Shown: positions 34,448 through 43,631, numbered from the stretch's first letter. The stretch is 64,000 nucleotides of DNA from Shumkonia mesophila (GCF_026163695.1 NZ_JAOTID010000001.1:558001-622000); one strand, 5' to 3'. The notes: generated by a model from the sequence alone, not told the origin. Made by a program: numbers and translations.

Positions 34448-35109
34448 CGGGGGCCTTCCTTCACGGGCTCGGGTTCGATCAGGGCGACGCGGGCCGGCGC
34501 GCCGTCGCAGCCCTTGAGCTTGAGCGGCATGCAGATCAGCTCGTAGGGGCCGGCCTTGATTCCCCGCAAATCCAGCCCCTCGACCAGCACCACTTGGGCG
34601 CCCAGGAGTGAGCGGTGCGTCACCCGGCCGGGTTCCTGATAGCGCTCGATCGACAGGTAGTCGATGCCGATCAGTCGGATGCCGCGCCCGATCACCCACT
34701 CGGCGGCGGCCGGCGTCAGGGCCACGAAGTCTGTGCGGAAGCCCTGGGTGTAATCGTTCCACAGCTCCGAATTGCGGGTCTTGAGGATGAGCCGCGTGGT
34801 GCCGGGCGGGATGGCCTTGGCCTGAAGATCCTCGGGCCCGATCTCGGCAAGATCGGGAAAGTCGACCACCACGCACGGCCCCAGCAGGACGTCGAGCGGG
34901 ATGGCGTCGATGCCATGGCCGTCGGCGATGAAGTGCCTGGGCGCGTCGACGTGGGTGGCGAAATGGACGTGGGTGTCGAGGCGGGACAGGTTGTTGGCGG
35001 CGCCCTCCTCCATCTTGCGCAGGCGCTCCAGCGTCGGCTCCGGGGTGTTGGGAAAGCGCGGGATATCGGGCGTGAAGGTCAGCGTGATGTCGTGAATGGT
35101 CCGGTTCAA
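34444..35109 (-). CDS. cyclase-family metal hydrolase (kynurenine formamidase-like fold)
   Basis: A 221-aa protein of the cyclase family (PF04199). The metal-binding signature is present as LDTHVHFATHVDAPRHFIAD (H.H..TH.D.P.H pattern). Other family strands include RTIHDITLTFTPDIPRFPNT, IRLIGIDYLSIERY and PYELICMPLKLKGCDGAPAR. Family members include bacterial kynurenine formamidase KynB and polyketide cyclases. The substrate is not clear here, as no tryptophan-degradation genes are nearby. Start is TTG 35109, supported by GGGAGG 5 nt upstream; the ATG at 35154 lacks a site. Confidence 0.88.
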   Translation of the reverse strand: MNRTIHDITLTFTPDIPRFPNTPEPTLERLRKMEEGAANNLSRLDTHVHFATHVDAPRHFIADGHGIDAIPLDVLLGPCVVVDFPDLAEIGPEDLQAKAIPPGTTRLILKTRNSELWNDYTQGFRTDFVALTPAAAEWVIGRGIRLIGIDYLSIERYQEPGRVTHRSLLGAQVVLVEGLDLRGIKAGPYELICMPLKLKGCDGAPARVALIEPEPVKEGPR

Positions 35110-35337
35110 GGCAGCCTCCCTCGCGGACCCCGCCGCGTCGGCCTCTCGGGGCATCCTTTATCGCGCCGCGGCGGCTTTGCCAACCCGGTGCGATCGCGCC
35201 GGCGAAGATCGGGCGCCCCTCGGCCGCCGATTTGCCGTTGCCTGGGGCCGCCGTTCGGGGCATTTTGCAGGGCCGGCCGGTTTCGGGGCGCGTCCAGCCG
35301 CCCGCTGGCCGGCCAACGGTGGAGAATCGAAGCCCCC

Positions 35338-36741
35338 ATGGTGAGGGATCTTCTCGGAAAATTGCTGCGGCCCGCTTCGGGGGCCGAGGAGGCCTCCTCG
35401 GAGCTGCCGATGAAGCGCGTCGGGCCGGTGGCCGCCATCGCGCTCGTGGCCGAGATCGAGGGGCCGGGCGGCCGCGAGCTGACGGCGCGCGTCGCCGCCG
35501 CCCTCGATCCCTGCCCCGGCATCGAGGTCCGCCTTGCCAACAAGCGCCTTCGGCTGCCGTCCGACGGCAACCTCATCGAGCGCTTGGCGGCGGCCGGCGC
35601 CACCGGGCGCGCCTGGCTGGCCCAGGAAGGCGCCGATGTGATGATCTGGGGCGAGACGACCGGTCTTTCGGGGGGCGCGGTGCTGCGCTTCGTCCCGGCC
35701 CTGCTGGATGCCGAGGGCAAGACCGGCACTTTTGGTTTGGCGGACGCGCTGGAACTGCCGGCCAACTTCGGCAGCGAATTCGGCGAGATTCTGGGGGCGG
35801 CGACGGTGGCCGCCGCCGTTCCCATCAAGCTGGGCCGCGAGGAATCGCTGGGTTCCGTGCTGTCCAACGCCATCGCCCGGGTCAACGGTTTCGTCGAATC
35901 CCCGCCCATGGGCCTGACGGCGGCGCAGAGCGCGGCCATGCTGGCCTGCCTCGGCAACTGCTTCGCCGCCCTGTGGCGGGTCAACGCCAAGGACGCCCAC
36001 CTGGAGCGCGCCCAGCGCATCTATGGCCTGGCGCTGCATTCCTGCGCCAGCCCCGAGCTGCGCCTGACGCGGGCCATGATCCAGAACCACTTGGCGGCGG
36101 TGCACGAGGCCAAGGCCGCCGGCGACGCCGACCCCGCCCACCTGGAAGAGGCGGCCAAGGCCTATCACGCGGTGGCCGCCGCCCTCGGCCCCGGGGAGCA
36201 TCCGGGCGACTGGGCCTTCGCCCAGACCCGCCTCGGGCTGGTGCTCTATCGCCTGGCGCTCCGGCGCGACAGCGACGCCACCCGCATGCAGGCCTCGGTG
36301 AAAGCTTTCGAGGCGGCGCGCGAGGTGCTCGATCGCGACGAATCGCCCGACCGCTGGGCCGAGGTCACCAACCAGATGGGGGTGGCGCTGCTGGCCCTGG
36401 GCAGCCAGGTCACCGGCACCGACGCCTTGGAGCGCTCGGTGGCATGCTTCCGCGAGGCCCTGGGCGTGCGCCGCCGCGACGCCGCGCCGCTGTTGTGGGC
36501 GCAGACCGCCAACAACCTGGGCGCCGCCTCGTTCGCGCTCTCGCGCCGCAAGACGGTGCCCGGCCTGCTCGACGAGGCGGTGCGCTGCTTCGAGGGGGCG
36601 CGCGAGATCTACCTGAAATACCGCCAGCCCAAGGTGGTCGCCGTCATCGAGAAGAACCTGGCCCGGGTGCGCGAACGCCTGAGCAAGGGCGGCAAGGGCG
36701 GCGGCCATTCCCCCCGCCGCTCCCCCCGCCCGCGCGGATAG
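35338..36741 (+). CDS. TPR-containing hypothetical protein
   Basis: A 467-aa soluble protein. Residues about 25-170 form an alpha/beta domain (AAIALVAEIEGPGGRELTAR, ADVMIWGETTGLSGGAVLRF) of the kind seen in tetratricopeptide proteins of Magnetospirillum-like bacteria. From about 190 onward there are helical TPR-like repeats (AHLERAQRIYGLALH, LEEAAKAYHAVAAALGPGEH, ASVKAFEAAREVLDRDESPD, LERSVACFREALGVRRRDAA). The end is a basic tail. It probably acts as a protein-interaction scaffold. ATG 35338 is preceded by GGAG 12 nt upstream. It is divergent from the cyclase gene. Confidence 0.75.
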   Translation: MVRDLLGKLLRPASGAEEASSELPMKRVGPVAAIALVAEIEGPGGRELTARVAAALDPCPGIEVRLANKRLRLPSDGNLIERLAAAGATGRAWLAQEGADVMIWGETTGLSGGAVLRFVPALLDAEGKTGTFGLADALELPANFGSEFGEILGAATVAAAVPIKLGREESLGSVLSNAIARVNGFVESPPMGLTAAQSAAMLACLGNCFAALWRVNAKDAHLERAQRIYGLALHSCASPELRLTRAMIQNHLAAVHEAKAAGDADPAHLEEAAKAYHAVAAALGPGEHPGDWAFAQTRLGLVLYRLALRRDSDATRMQASVKAFEAAREVLDRDESPDRWAEVTNQMGVALLALGSQVTGTDALERSVACFREALGVRRRDAAPLLWAQTANNLGAASFALSRRKTVPGLLDEAVRCFEGAREIYLKYRQPKVVAVIEKNLARVRERLSKGGKGGGHSPRRSPRPRG

Positions 36742-36764
36742 CTTGGGCGTTTTTCCTAATCGTC

Positions 36765-36787
36765 ATGGCCGCACTTGTTGCGGCCAT
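36765..36787. repeat. intergenic hairpin, probably a dispersed repeat
   Basis: ATGGCCGC, loop ACTTGTT, GCGGCCAT: a perfect 8-bp stem followed by TCACGTCATTC and TGCGGATCCGGGGATGAC. I associate this pattern with short intergenic repeats scattered in alphaproteobacterial genomes. It lies just after the TPR gene and might act in 3'-end stability. Confidence 0.45.
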
Positions 36788-36835
36788 TCACGTCATTCTT
36801 TCCTGCGGATCCGGGGATGACGCACAAGGAGAGGT

Positions 36836-36869
36836 GAAACGGAAACGGCGGGACCCCGGGCCCCGCCGT
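36836..36869 (-). terminator. probable intrinsic terminator of acs
   Basis: On the minus strand, 22 bp after the acs stop codon, ACGGCGGG pairs with CCCGCCGT around a GC-rich loop (36845-36869), followed by TTTCCGTTT. The stem is strong and the T-run is interrupted. Confidence 0.6.
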
Positions 36870-36890
36870 CCGTCTTCATAGCGCCGAACC

Positions 36891-38828
36891 CTACTGGCGG
36901 TTCTGGCGGTTCTCGATCAGGTCCTCGACCACGGTGGGATCGGCCAGCGTCGAGGTGTCGCCCAGCGTGCCGAAGTCGTTCTCGGCGATCTTGCGCAGGA
37001 TGCGGCGCATGATCTTGCCGGAACGGGTCTTGGGCAGGCTCGGCGCCCATTGCAGGAAATCGGGCGACGCGATGGGTCCGATCTCCTTGCGCACCCACTG
37101 GACCAGCTCCTTGCGCAGCTCCTCGGTCGCCGGCTCGCCGGCGTTGAGGGTCACGTAGGCGTAGATGCCCTGGCCCTTGATGTCGTGCGGGCAGCCCACC
37201 ACGGCGGCCTCGGCCACCTTCGGATGGGCGACCAGCGCGCTTTCCACCTCGGCGGTGCCCATGCGATGCCCCGACACGTTGATGACGTCGTCGACGCGCC
37301 CGGTGATCCAGTAATAGCCGTCCTCGTCGCGCCGGCAGCCGTCGCCGGTGAAGTACTTGCCGGGATAGGTGGTGAAGTAGGTCTGCACGAAGCGGTTATG
37401 ATCGCCATAGACGGTGCGCATCATGCCCGGCCAGGCGTCGACGATGCACAGATTGCCGGCGCCGGCGCCCTTGATCTCCTGCCCTTCGGCGTCGACCAGC
37501 AGGGGGACGATGCCGAAGAACGGCTTGGTCGCCGAGCCGGGCTTGGTCGCGATGGCGCCCGGCAGCGGGGTGATCAGGATGCCGCCGGTCTCGGTCTGCC
37601 ACCAAGTGTCGACGATCGGGCAGCGCTCGTCGCCGACCACCTTGTGGTACCACATCCAGGCCTCGGGGTTGATCGGCTCGCCCACCGTGCCCAGGATGCG
37701 CAGGGATTTGCGGCTGGTCTTCTTGACCGGTCCGTCGCCTTCGCGCATCAGGGCGCGGATGGCGGTCGGCGCGGTGTAGAAGATGTTGACCTTGTGCTTG
37801 TCGATGACCTGCCAGAAGCGCGAGGCATCCGGGTAGGTCGGCACGCCCTCGAACATCACCGAGATGGCCCCGTTGGCGAGCGGCCCATAGACGATGTAGC
37901 TGTGCCCGGTCACCCAGCCGACGTCGGCGGTGCACCAGAAGACGTCGCCGTCCTTGTAGTCGAAGACGTACTGATGGGTCATCGAGGTATAGACCATGTA
38001 GCCGCCGGTGGTGTGCATCACCCCCTTCGGCTTGCCGGTCGAGCCCGAGGTGTAGAGGGTGAACAGCGGGTCCTCGGCGCTCATCTCGGCCGGCGGGCAG
38101 TCGGCCGAGACCTTGGCGCAGATCTCGTGATACCAGACATCGCGTCCCGCGGTCATCGGGACGTTGCCGCCGGTGTGCTTCACCACGACCACCGTCTTCA
38201 CCGTCGGGCATTGGGCCACGGCCTTGTCGGCATTGGCCTTCAACGGTACCGGACGACCGCCGCGCAGGCCCTCGTCGGAGGTGATGAGCGCCACCGACTT
38301 GCCGTCCTGGATGCGGCCGGCCAGCGAATCCGGCGAGAAACCGCCGAACACCACCGAATGGATGGCGCCGATGCGCGCGCAGGCCAGCATGGCCACCGCC
38401 GCTTCGGGGATCATCGGCAGGTAGATGGTGACGATGTCGCCCTTGTTGATGCCCTGGGCCTTCAGCGCGTTGGCCAGGCGGCACACCCGCTCGTGCAGGT
38501 CCTTGTAGGTGATCGCCTCGCTCTTGTTGGGGTCGTCGGCTTCCCACAGGATGGCGGTCTGGTTGCCCCGCTTGGCGAGATGGCGGTCGAGGCAGTTGTA
38601 GGAGGCGTTCAGCGTGCCGTCATAGAACCACTTGATGTGGACGTCGGGCGCGTTGAAGCTGGCGTCCTTCACCTTGGTGAAGGGCTTGATCCAATCGATA
38701 CGCTTGGCCTGCTCGGCCCAGAACCCCTCGGGGTCGGCGACGGAGCGCTTGTACATTTCCTCGTATTTGGCGCTGTCGGCCCAGGCCGACTTGGCGATGG
38801 TTTCGGAAACCGGAAATAGATCTGCCAT
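36891..38828 (-). CDS. acs: acetyl-CoA synthetase
   Basis: AMP-forming activation of acetate to acetyl-CoA, 645 aa, standard length. Motifs: P-loop [22 protein letters not shown] adenylate site, acetate pocket region [16 protein letters not shown], hinge region with [18 protein letters not shown], and the regulatory lysine in [14 protein letters not shown], which is the site of Pat/CobB acetylation control in characterised homologues. GAGG 10 nt upstream precedes the ATG. The 250-bp upstream region contains a palindrome (38889-38903) that may be an operator. Confidence 0.97.
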   Translation of the reverse strand: MADLFPVSETIAKSAWADSAKYEEMYKRSVADPEGFWAEQAKRIDWIKPFTKVKDASFNAPDVHIKWFYDGTLNASYNCLDRHLAKRGNQTAILWEADDPNKSEAITYKDLHERVCRLANALKAQGINKGDIVTIYLPMIPEAAVAMLACARIGAIHSVVFGGFSPDSLAGRIQDGKSVALITSDEGLRGGRPVPLKANADKAVAQCPTVKTVVVVKHTGGNVPMTAGRDVWYHEICAKVSADCPPAEMSAEDPLFTLYTSGSTGKPKGVMHTTGGYMVYTSMTHQYVFDYKDGDVFWCTADVGWVTGHSYIVYGPLANGAISVMFEGVPTYPDASRFWQVIDKHKVNIFYTAPTAIRALMREGDGPVKKTSRKSLRILGTVGEPINPEAWMWYHKVVGDERCPIVDTWWQTETGGILITPLPGAIATKPGSATKPFFGIVPLLVDAEGQEIKGAGAGNLCIVDAWPGMMRTVYGDHNRFVQTYFTTYPGKYFTGDGCRRDEDGYYWITGRVDDVINVSGHRMGTAEVESALVAHPKVAEAAVVGCPHDIKGQGIYAYVTLNAGEPATEELRKELVQWVRKEIGPIASPDFLQWAPSLPKTRSGKIMRRILRKIAENDFGTLGDTSTLADPTVVEDLIENRQNRQ

Positions 38829-38888
38829 GGATGTGTTGCCTCTTTTGTTGGTTAGGGTGCCCGTTGCTTGGGGGCGTCTTTTTTATTG

Positions 38889-38903
38889 GTACGGAAGCCG
38901 TAC
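38889..38903. promoter_or_regulatory. palindrome upstream of acs, candidate operator
   Basis: GTACGG-AAG-CCGTAC is a perfect 6-bp inverted repeat about 60 bp upstream of the acs start. The spacing and location suit a dimeric regulator. The regulator is not known. Confidence 0.35.
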
Positions 38904-39080
38904 TGGCGTGCGAGACACGTCCGGGATCAAACGGAACGCCTGAAAATCGACCCCGAAGACTTATCTGAAAAACGCCCGCCAGACAAGTCCGACACGGAAA
39001 AATTGAGGCTGACTCCAAGCCCTATCCGGCTTCAATTGCGAAGGAAAATGACTTTCTCCTGAACGGGGACGGCCGCGGCT

Positions 39081-39581
39081 TCAGTCCGCCGGATCGAGGC
39101 CCGGCGGAATGAGACGCCATTCGGCCCACACCCGGCGATCGAAGGGCCTGCCGTTGCGGGTCTCGCCTTCGCGGAGCGCCTCTTCGGCGTGCTCGAAGCC
39201 GCGCTTGAGTTCGCCCCACATCTCGCGACCCAGGGGACGGAGCTCAGGGAGGTTGAGGCAGCGCAGCGAATACGACCACACCATGGCGCCGGTGGCGTCG
39301 GCCTGCTGGCGGATCTTGGCCAACTGCCGGGCCGCCCGGTTGATGCGCAGCTGCATCACGCCCAGTTCCTCGGACGGCTCCAGGGCCCGGCGCTGGAACA
39401 GCCCCGCGGGCAGGACGCCGTGGATTTCCATGTTGACGCGCACCACGGCGGCGCAGCCGACGATGACGCCGAGGTCGCGATCGCCGGTTCCCTGCAGCCC
39501 CCCGACGAAGCGGCGGACTTCCTTGGCGCTGCCTTTCAGCGCCCGCTCCTCGAGGTGTCCGGCCAGCCAGTTCCTGAACAT
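39081..39581 (-). CDS. conserved hypothetical protein
   Basis: A 166-aa protein, mainly alpha-helical and soluble. It contains VRRFVGGLQGTGDRDLGVIV and ATGAMVWSYSLRCLNLPELR, then REMWGELKRGFEHAEEALRE. No signal peptide or catalytic motif is visible. The ATG at 39581 is the first start. The gene ends near the acs leader, and its 5' end is only 15 bp from a MITE-like hairpin. I do not recognise the family. Confidence 0.7.
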   Translation of the reverse strand: MFRNWLAGHLEERALKGSAKEVRRFVGGLQGTGDRDLGVIVGCAAVVRVNMEIHGVLPAGLFQRRALEPSEELGVMQLRINRAARQLAKIRQQADATGAMVWSYSLRCLNLPELRPLGREMWGELKRGFEHAEEALREGETRNGRPFDRRVWAEWRLIPPGLDPAD

Positions 39582-39595
39582 CGGCGGTTCTCCAT

Positions 39596-39683
39596 AATTT
39601 CGGGGACGCCATATTTAATTCACGGGAGGTTTCGCCGTTGCCTGGGCGAAAGAGGGTGAATTAAGTATGGTGTCCCCGAAATT
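39596..39683. repeat. 88-bp MITE-like nested palindrome
   Basis: 28-bp arms (39596-39623 starting AATTTCGGGGACGCC, and 39656-39683) match as an inverted repeat at 26 of 28 positions. The 32-bp centre itself contains a perfect TTTCGCC/GGCGAAA hairpin. The arms carry TAATT and CCCCGAAATT ends that recall REP/RAYT-associated or miniature inverted-repeat elements. It fills the gap between two minus-strand genes; the EVE gene stop is 1 bp away. Confidence 0.75.
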
Positions 39684-39684
39684 T

Positions 39685-40098
39685 CTACGGCCTGATCCCG
39701 CCCATCTGGCACAGGAGCTTCCAGGCGGCATCGTCGATCGGCACCACCGACAGGCGCGACTGGCGGATCAGCGCCAGGTGGGAAAGCCGCGGCTCGGCCT
39801 TGATCTCGGCCAGCGTCACCGGCCGGGCCAGCGGGCGGACCGCCTTGAAGTCGACCATGCCGAAGCGGCCCGAGGGATCGGTGGGGTCGGGATAGTAGGT
39901 CTTGACCACCTCGACGATGCCGACGATACGTTTCTCGTCGACCGAATGGTAGAAGAAGGCGGCGTCGCCCACCGTCATCGCCTTCATGTTGCTGGCGGCC
40001 TGGTGGTTGCGCACGCCGTTCCACGGCTCGACGCCTTTTCGCACGTGGTCGTCCCATGACCACGCACTCGGTTCCGACTTCACCAGCCAATGGGCCAT
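39685..40098 (-). CDS. EVE domain-containing protein
   Basis: A 137-aa single EVE (PUA-like) domain: HWLVKSEPSAWSWDDHVRKG, WNGVRNHQAASNMKAMTVGD, AFFYHSVDEKRIVGIVEVVK and DPSGRFGMVDFKAVRPLARP. EVE domains bind modified bases in RNA or DNA; a housekeeping role in tRNA or rRNA modification recognition is proposed for the widespread proteobacterial type. It commonly lies near gpsA and tsaD, as here. Confidence 0.93.
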   Translation of the reverse strand: MAHWLVKSEPSAWSWDDHVRKGVEPWNGVRNHQAASNMKAMTVGDAAFFYHSVDEKRIVGIVEVVKTYYPDPTDPSGRFGMVDFKAVRPLARPVTLAEIKAEPRLSHLALIRQSRLSVVPIDDAAWKLLCQMGGIRP

Positions 40099-40119
40099 GT
40101 CGCTTTTCCCTTTCCCTGC

Positions 40120-41121
40120 TCAGCCGGCGGCCGGGGCTTCCGCCTTGAAGGGGCGGGCCAGCAGGCCGGCGATGGTGGCCTCGACGTCGGCGCCGCCGTT
40201 GAGAATGCCGTCCACCGCTTCGGATATGGGCATGTCGACGCCAAGACGGCGGGCCAGCGCCACCACCGAGGAGGCGGTGAACACGCCTTCGGCCACCGAA
40301 TGGCGGGCTGCCAGCACGGCCCCCAGCGTCTCGCCCCGGCCCAAGGCCAAACCAAGCGAGAAGTTGCGCGACTGGGTGGCATTGCAGGTGAGCGTGATGT
40401 CGCCCAGGCCGCACAGGCCGAGAAAGGTTTCCGGCTCCGCCCCCTTGGCGACACCTAAGCGCACGATCTCGGCCAGCCCGCGGGTGATCAGCGCGGCCCG
40501 CGCGTTGTCGCCCAGCCCCCGCCCCTCGACGATGCCGCACGCGATGGCCAGCACGTTCTTGACGGCGCCTCCCACCTGGGCGCCGGCGACGTCGGTGGAA
40601 TGATAGACGCGAAAGCGCGGCGTACGCAGAGCGGCGGCCAGCGTCTCGGCCAGCCCGGGCTCGGCGCAGGCCAGCGTCACCGCGGTCGGCAATTCGCGCG
40701 CCACCTCGGCGGCGAACGTCGGCCCCGACAGCACGGCGAACGGCAGGCCGGGCAGAGCTTCCCCCACCACCTCGGTCATCAGGGCGCCGCTGCCCTGCTC
40801 GATGCCCTTGGCGCAGATGACGACCGGTGGCCGGTGGCCGGTGGCGGGGGCCAGCGCCGCGCACAGGTGGCGCACCCGTTGCGCCGGCATCGCCAGCAGC
40901 AGGGCGTCGGCGGCGGCCGCCTGGGCGATGTCGACGGTGGCGCGGATCGACGCGTCGAGGCGCACGCCCGGCAGGTAGAGGGAATTCTCGTGGTCGCGGT
41001 TGATGCCCGCCGCGACCTCGGGCTCATAGGCCCACAGGCAAACCTCGCGCCCGGCCCTTCTCGCCGCCGCCGCCAGCGCCGTGCCCCAGGCGCCGGCGCC
41101 GATGACGCCGATGCGCCTCAT
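40120..41121 (-). CDS. gpsA: NAD(P)-dependent glycerol-3-phosphate dehydrogenase
   Basis: Makes sn-glycerol-3-phosphate from dihydroxyacetone phosphate for phospholipid synthesis. It has 333 aa, typical length. The Rossmann motif IGVIGAGAWGTALA is at the N-terminus. PVVICAKGIEQGSGALMTEV, SGPTFAAEVARELPTAVTLA, the catalytic-lysine region GGAVKNVLAIACGIVEGRGL, DNARAALITRGLAEIVRLG and GLCGLGDITLTC are all present. The start overlaps the creatininase stop by ATGA (41118-41121). Confidence 0.96.
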   Translation of the reverse strand: MRRIGVIGAGAWGTALAAAARRAGREVCLWAYEPEVAAGINRDHENSLYLPGVRLDASIRATVDIAQAAAADALLLAMPAQRVRHLCAALAPATGHRPPVVICAKGIEQGSGALMTEVVGEALPGLPFAVLSGPTFAAEVARELPTAVTLACAEPGLAETLAAALRTPRFRVYHSTDVAGAQVGGAVKNVLAIACGIVEGRGLGDNARAALITRGLAEIVRLGVAKGAEPETFLGLCGLGDITLTCNATQSRNFSLGLALGRGETLGAVLAARHSVAEGVFTASSVVALARRLGVDMPISEAVDGILNGGADVEATIAGLLARPFKAEAPAAG

Positions 41122-41870
41122 GCCTCGGCCAGGAAGGCTTGATAGTCGGCGGCGACGGCGGCCACCGCCGCGTCGTACAGCCGCTGGCCGGCCTCGGGCG
41201 TCGCCAAGCCGGAGTTGGAACCGATGCGCCCGTCGGGGTAGCGCTGGCGGAAGGTGGCGGAATTGTAAAAGCCGCCGCGCGGCGCCACTGGCGGATCGAG
41301 GGGTGCCGACTTGATGTTGGCGGCATCGACGAACTGGGTGAGTGCCACCTCGGACGCGGCGGCGTGCGAGCCGTCGGCGGCGCCGAACAGTTCCCGGGCC
41401 AGCGCCCCCACCGGCTCGGGCTGCCACCAGTTCATGGCCTTGCAGCGCACCTGCGGGGCGTCCGCGAAACCGGCGCGGCGCATCTCGTTGTAGATCTCGA
41501 AGAACGCGGCCTGCAGCGAGGCGATGTTGCCGCCGTGGCCGTTGACGAAGAAGAAGCGCCGGAACCCGTGGGCGGTGAGCGAGCCCACGCAGTCGGAAAG
41601 GAGCGCGATCAGCGTCGAGGGCCGGAGCGTCATCGAGCCGGGGAAGCGCATGTGGTGTTCCGACATGCCGACGGCGATCGTCGGGCCGACGAGTGCGCCC
41701 GCCGCCGCGCCGACGCCCTTGGCGATGACCTCGGCGCAGATGGCGTCGGTGCCGATGACGCCGATGGGGCCGTGCTGCTCGGTGGCGCCGATGGGCAGGA
41801 TGACGCCCGTGGATGTCTCAAGATAGCGCTCCACTTCCGGCCAGGTGCTCTGCTGAAGCTGCATCGGCAT
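41118..41870 (-). CDS. creatininase-family amidohydrolase
   Basis: A 250-aa metal-dependent hydrolase. Family motifs: ILPIGATEQHGPIGVIGTDA with metal ligands Glu/His/Asp, GMSEHHMRFPGSMTLRPSTL, FFFVNGHGGNIASLQAAFFE, and EVALTQFVDA. The family includes creatinine amidohydrolase and MftE and ArfB-like enzymes, so the substrate cannot be stated. AAGGA precedes ATG 41870. It is coupled to gpsA by a 4-bp overlap. Together with glyA it separates gpsA from tsaD. Confidence 0.88.
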   Translation of the reverse strand: MPMQLQQSTWPEVERYLETSTGVILPIGATEQHGPIGVIGTDAICAEVIAKGVGAAAGALVGPTIAVGMSEHHMRFPGSMTLRPSTLIALLSDCVGSLTAHGFRRFFFVNGHGGNIASLQAAFFEIYNEMRRAGFADAPQVRCKAMNWWQPEPVGALARELFGAADGSHAAASEVALTQFVDAANIKSAPLDPPVAPRGGFYNSATFRQRYPDGRIGSNSGLATPEAGQRLYDAAVAAVAADYQAFLAEA

Positions 41871-42059
41871 CGTTCCTTTTCCGCCTGGGGGTTCGCCCGG
41901 CTTTATCGCCCGCCCAGGCGCCTTGGCGCAAGCGGCTGGTGGTTCTTTGCGGGGGCGGGTGAGTGATAGGACCAAGAACAAAATATAGAGTCCAACACCT
42001 CCGTCGAACCATTGATTCCCGTGGCTCCCTCTCCCGCGGGTGGGCGAGGGCAAGGCTGA

Positions 42060-43322
42060 CTACTCGATCCCGGGTACCGCGAACCGTGCGCAGATCTTGC
42101 CGCAAGTTCCTTTCAGACGGGCGATCACGGCGGCATCCGCGGGATGGCGCAGGGCCTCGACGATCATGGCGGCGAGGCTGCGCATCTCGGCTTCCTTCAT
42201 GCCGCGGGTGGTCGCGGCGGGAGTGCCGAGGCGGATGCCGCTGGGCCGCAGCGGCGGGCGCGGATCGTCGGGAATGATCTGCTTGTTTGTGGTGATGCCG
42301 ATGGCGTCGAGCACGTGCTCGGCGTCGGAACCGTCGAGCCCGACACTGGCGAGGGTGTCGATCACCACCATGTGGTTGTCGGTGCCGCCGGTGATCAGCC
42401 GCAGGCCTTCGGCCGTCAGGCTTTCCGCCAGCACCTTCGCGTTGGTGATGACTTGGCGGGCGTAGGCCTGGAAGTCAGGCGTCGCCGCCCGCTTCAGGGT
42501 CACGGCGACCCCGGCCACCACGTTCATGTGGGGCCCGCCCTGTAGGCCGGGGAAGACCGAGCTGTCGACCCGCTTGGCGTGATCGGCCCGGCACAGGATC
42601 ATGCCGCCGCGCGGGCCGCGCAGCGATTTGTGAGTGGTGGTGGTCATGAAATCGAACCCGGCGTCCATCGGGTTCTTGAGCACGCCACCCGCGATCAGGC
42701 CGCCGATGTGGCTGACGTCGGCCATGGTCAGCGCGCCCACCTCGTCGGCGATTGCCTTGAAGGCGGCGTAGTCGAGATCGCGCGGGTACGAGCTGAAGCC
42801 GCACAGCACCATCTTCGGCCGGGTGGCGAGCGCGGTCTGGCGTAAGAGATCGAAGTCGATGGCGCCGTGGCGCGCCGGGTCGGTCTTGTAGCGCACGAAG
42901 TTGTAAAGCTTGCCCATATGCGAGACCGGGGCGCCGTGCGTGAGATGCCCGCCGTGCGACAGCTCCATCCCCAGCACGGTGTCGCCGGGCTTGAGGAAGC
43001 CGAGATAGACCGCCTGGTTCATCGGCGAGCCCGACAGCGGCTGCACGTTGGCATGCTCCGCTCGGAACACGGCGCGGGCCCGCTTGCGGGCGAGCTCCTC
43101 GATGGCGTCGGTGAAGTCCTGGCCGCCGTAGTAGCGCCGGCCCGGATAGCCTTCAGAATACTTGTTGGTGAATACCGAGCCAAGCAGCGCGAGCACCTCG
43201 GGATAGGTGTAGTTCTCGGACGGAATCATCTCGATGCCGCCCTGCTGGCGACGTTCCTCGCCGGCCAACGCCGCGGCGATGTCGGGATCGGTGGAGAGCA
43301 GGAGATCGCGATAGGGATGCAT
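42060..43322 (-). CDS. glyA: serine hydroxymethyltransferase
   Basis: PLP enzyme exchanging serine and glycine with tetrahydrofolate, 420 aa. Motifs: NYTYPEVLALLGSVFTNKYS, EGYPGRRYYGG, NVQPLSGSPMNQAVYLG, ADVSHIGGLIAGG, and the Schiff-base Lys in TTTTHKSLRGPRGG, with Ser where most family members have Thr. The second ATG (MHPYRDLLL) is preferred since AAGGAG lies 8 nt before it. It sits between creatininase and tsaD rather than beside nrdR/ribD, so it may be a second paralogue. Confidence 0.93.
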   Translation of the reverse strand: MHPYRDLLLSTDPDIAAALAGEERRQQGGIEMIPSENYTYPEVLALLGSVFTNKYSEGYPGRRYYGGQDFTDAIEELARKRARAVFRAEHANVQPLSGSPMNQAVYLGFLKPGDTVLGMELSHGGHLTHGAPVSHMGKLYNFVRYKTDPARHGAIDFDLLRQTALATRPKMVLCGFSSYPRDLDYAAFKAIADEVGALTMADVSHIGGLIAGGVLKNPMDAGFDFMTTTTHKSLRGPRGGMILCRADHAKRVDSSVFPGLQGGPHMNVVAGVAVTLKRAATPDFQAYARQVITNAKVLAESLTAEGLRLITGGTDNHMVVIDTLASVGLDGSDAEHVLDAIGITTNKQIIPDDPRPPLRPSGIRLGTPAATTRGMKEAEMRSLAAMIVEALRHPADAAVIARLKGTCGKICARFAVPGIE

Positions 43323-43585
43323 GGTCATTGCTCCTTCAGGACACAGAGTCGCCCCGGGCATCCGGTAATTGCGCCCAGGCGATCGGCTGAAGGTTCCTCC
43401 GCGCTTCCCCGTGGTCGCTTCCACGCTTGCTCGCCAGTCGCGCGGCGGTCGATGACCTCAAGGTCGGTCCTGAAGGTAATCCCGGGCCCCGGCCTTCGCA
43501 AGAAGGTGATGGCAGAGTTGCCAGCTCGGCGGTCGACACCCAGGCCCACGAATCTGAGCTATGGTGCCCCTCGGTGGGGAATCTC

Positions 43586-43620
43586 TCCGGCCCCTGATTC
43601 GACCGCACCGCGCCCTTGTT
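43586..43620 (-). pseudogene. short relic of the IS1595 passenger gene
   Basis: About 35 bp match the corresponding part of the frameshifted passenger at 8843-9282 at roughly 32 positions. In translation NKGAVRSNQGP corresponds to DKGAVRSDQGP there. The match starts a few bp after the tsaD stop. It is too short to be a gene and seems to be the remnant of an old insertion or of a decayed homologue between tsaD and glyA. Confidence 0.6.
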
Positions 43621-43631
43621 ACCGGGTTCCC

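Noticed and set aside
33101-35263. rsmB as a 720-aa protein
   Set aside because: The extra N-terminus is a shadow frame of the cyclase gene. A TTG start with a good ribosome site and stop-start overlap explains the gene better.
43541-43592. Glycine-riboswitch-like leader upstream of glyA on the minus strand (GGAGAGA and ACCGAGGGGCA pieces)
   Set aside because: Only the first part of the aptamer pattern is similar and the closing CUCAGGCAAAAGGACAGAG-type segment is absent. The start of the region is better explained as a relic of the transposon passenger gene.
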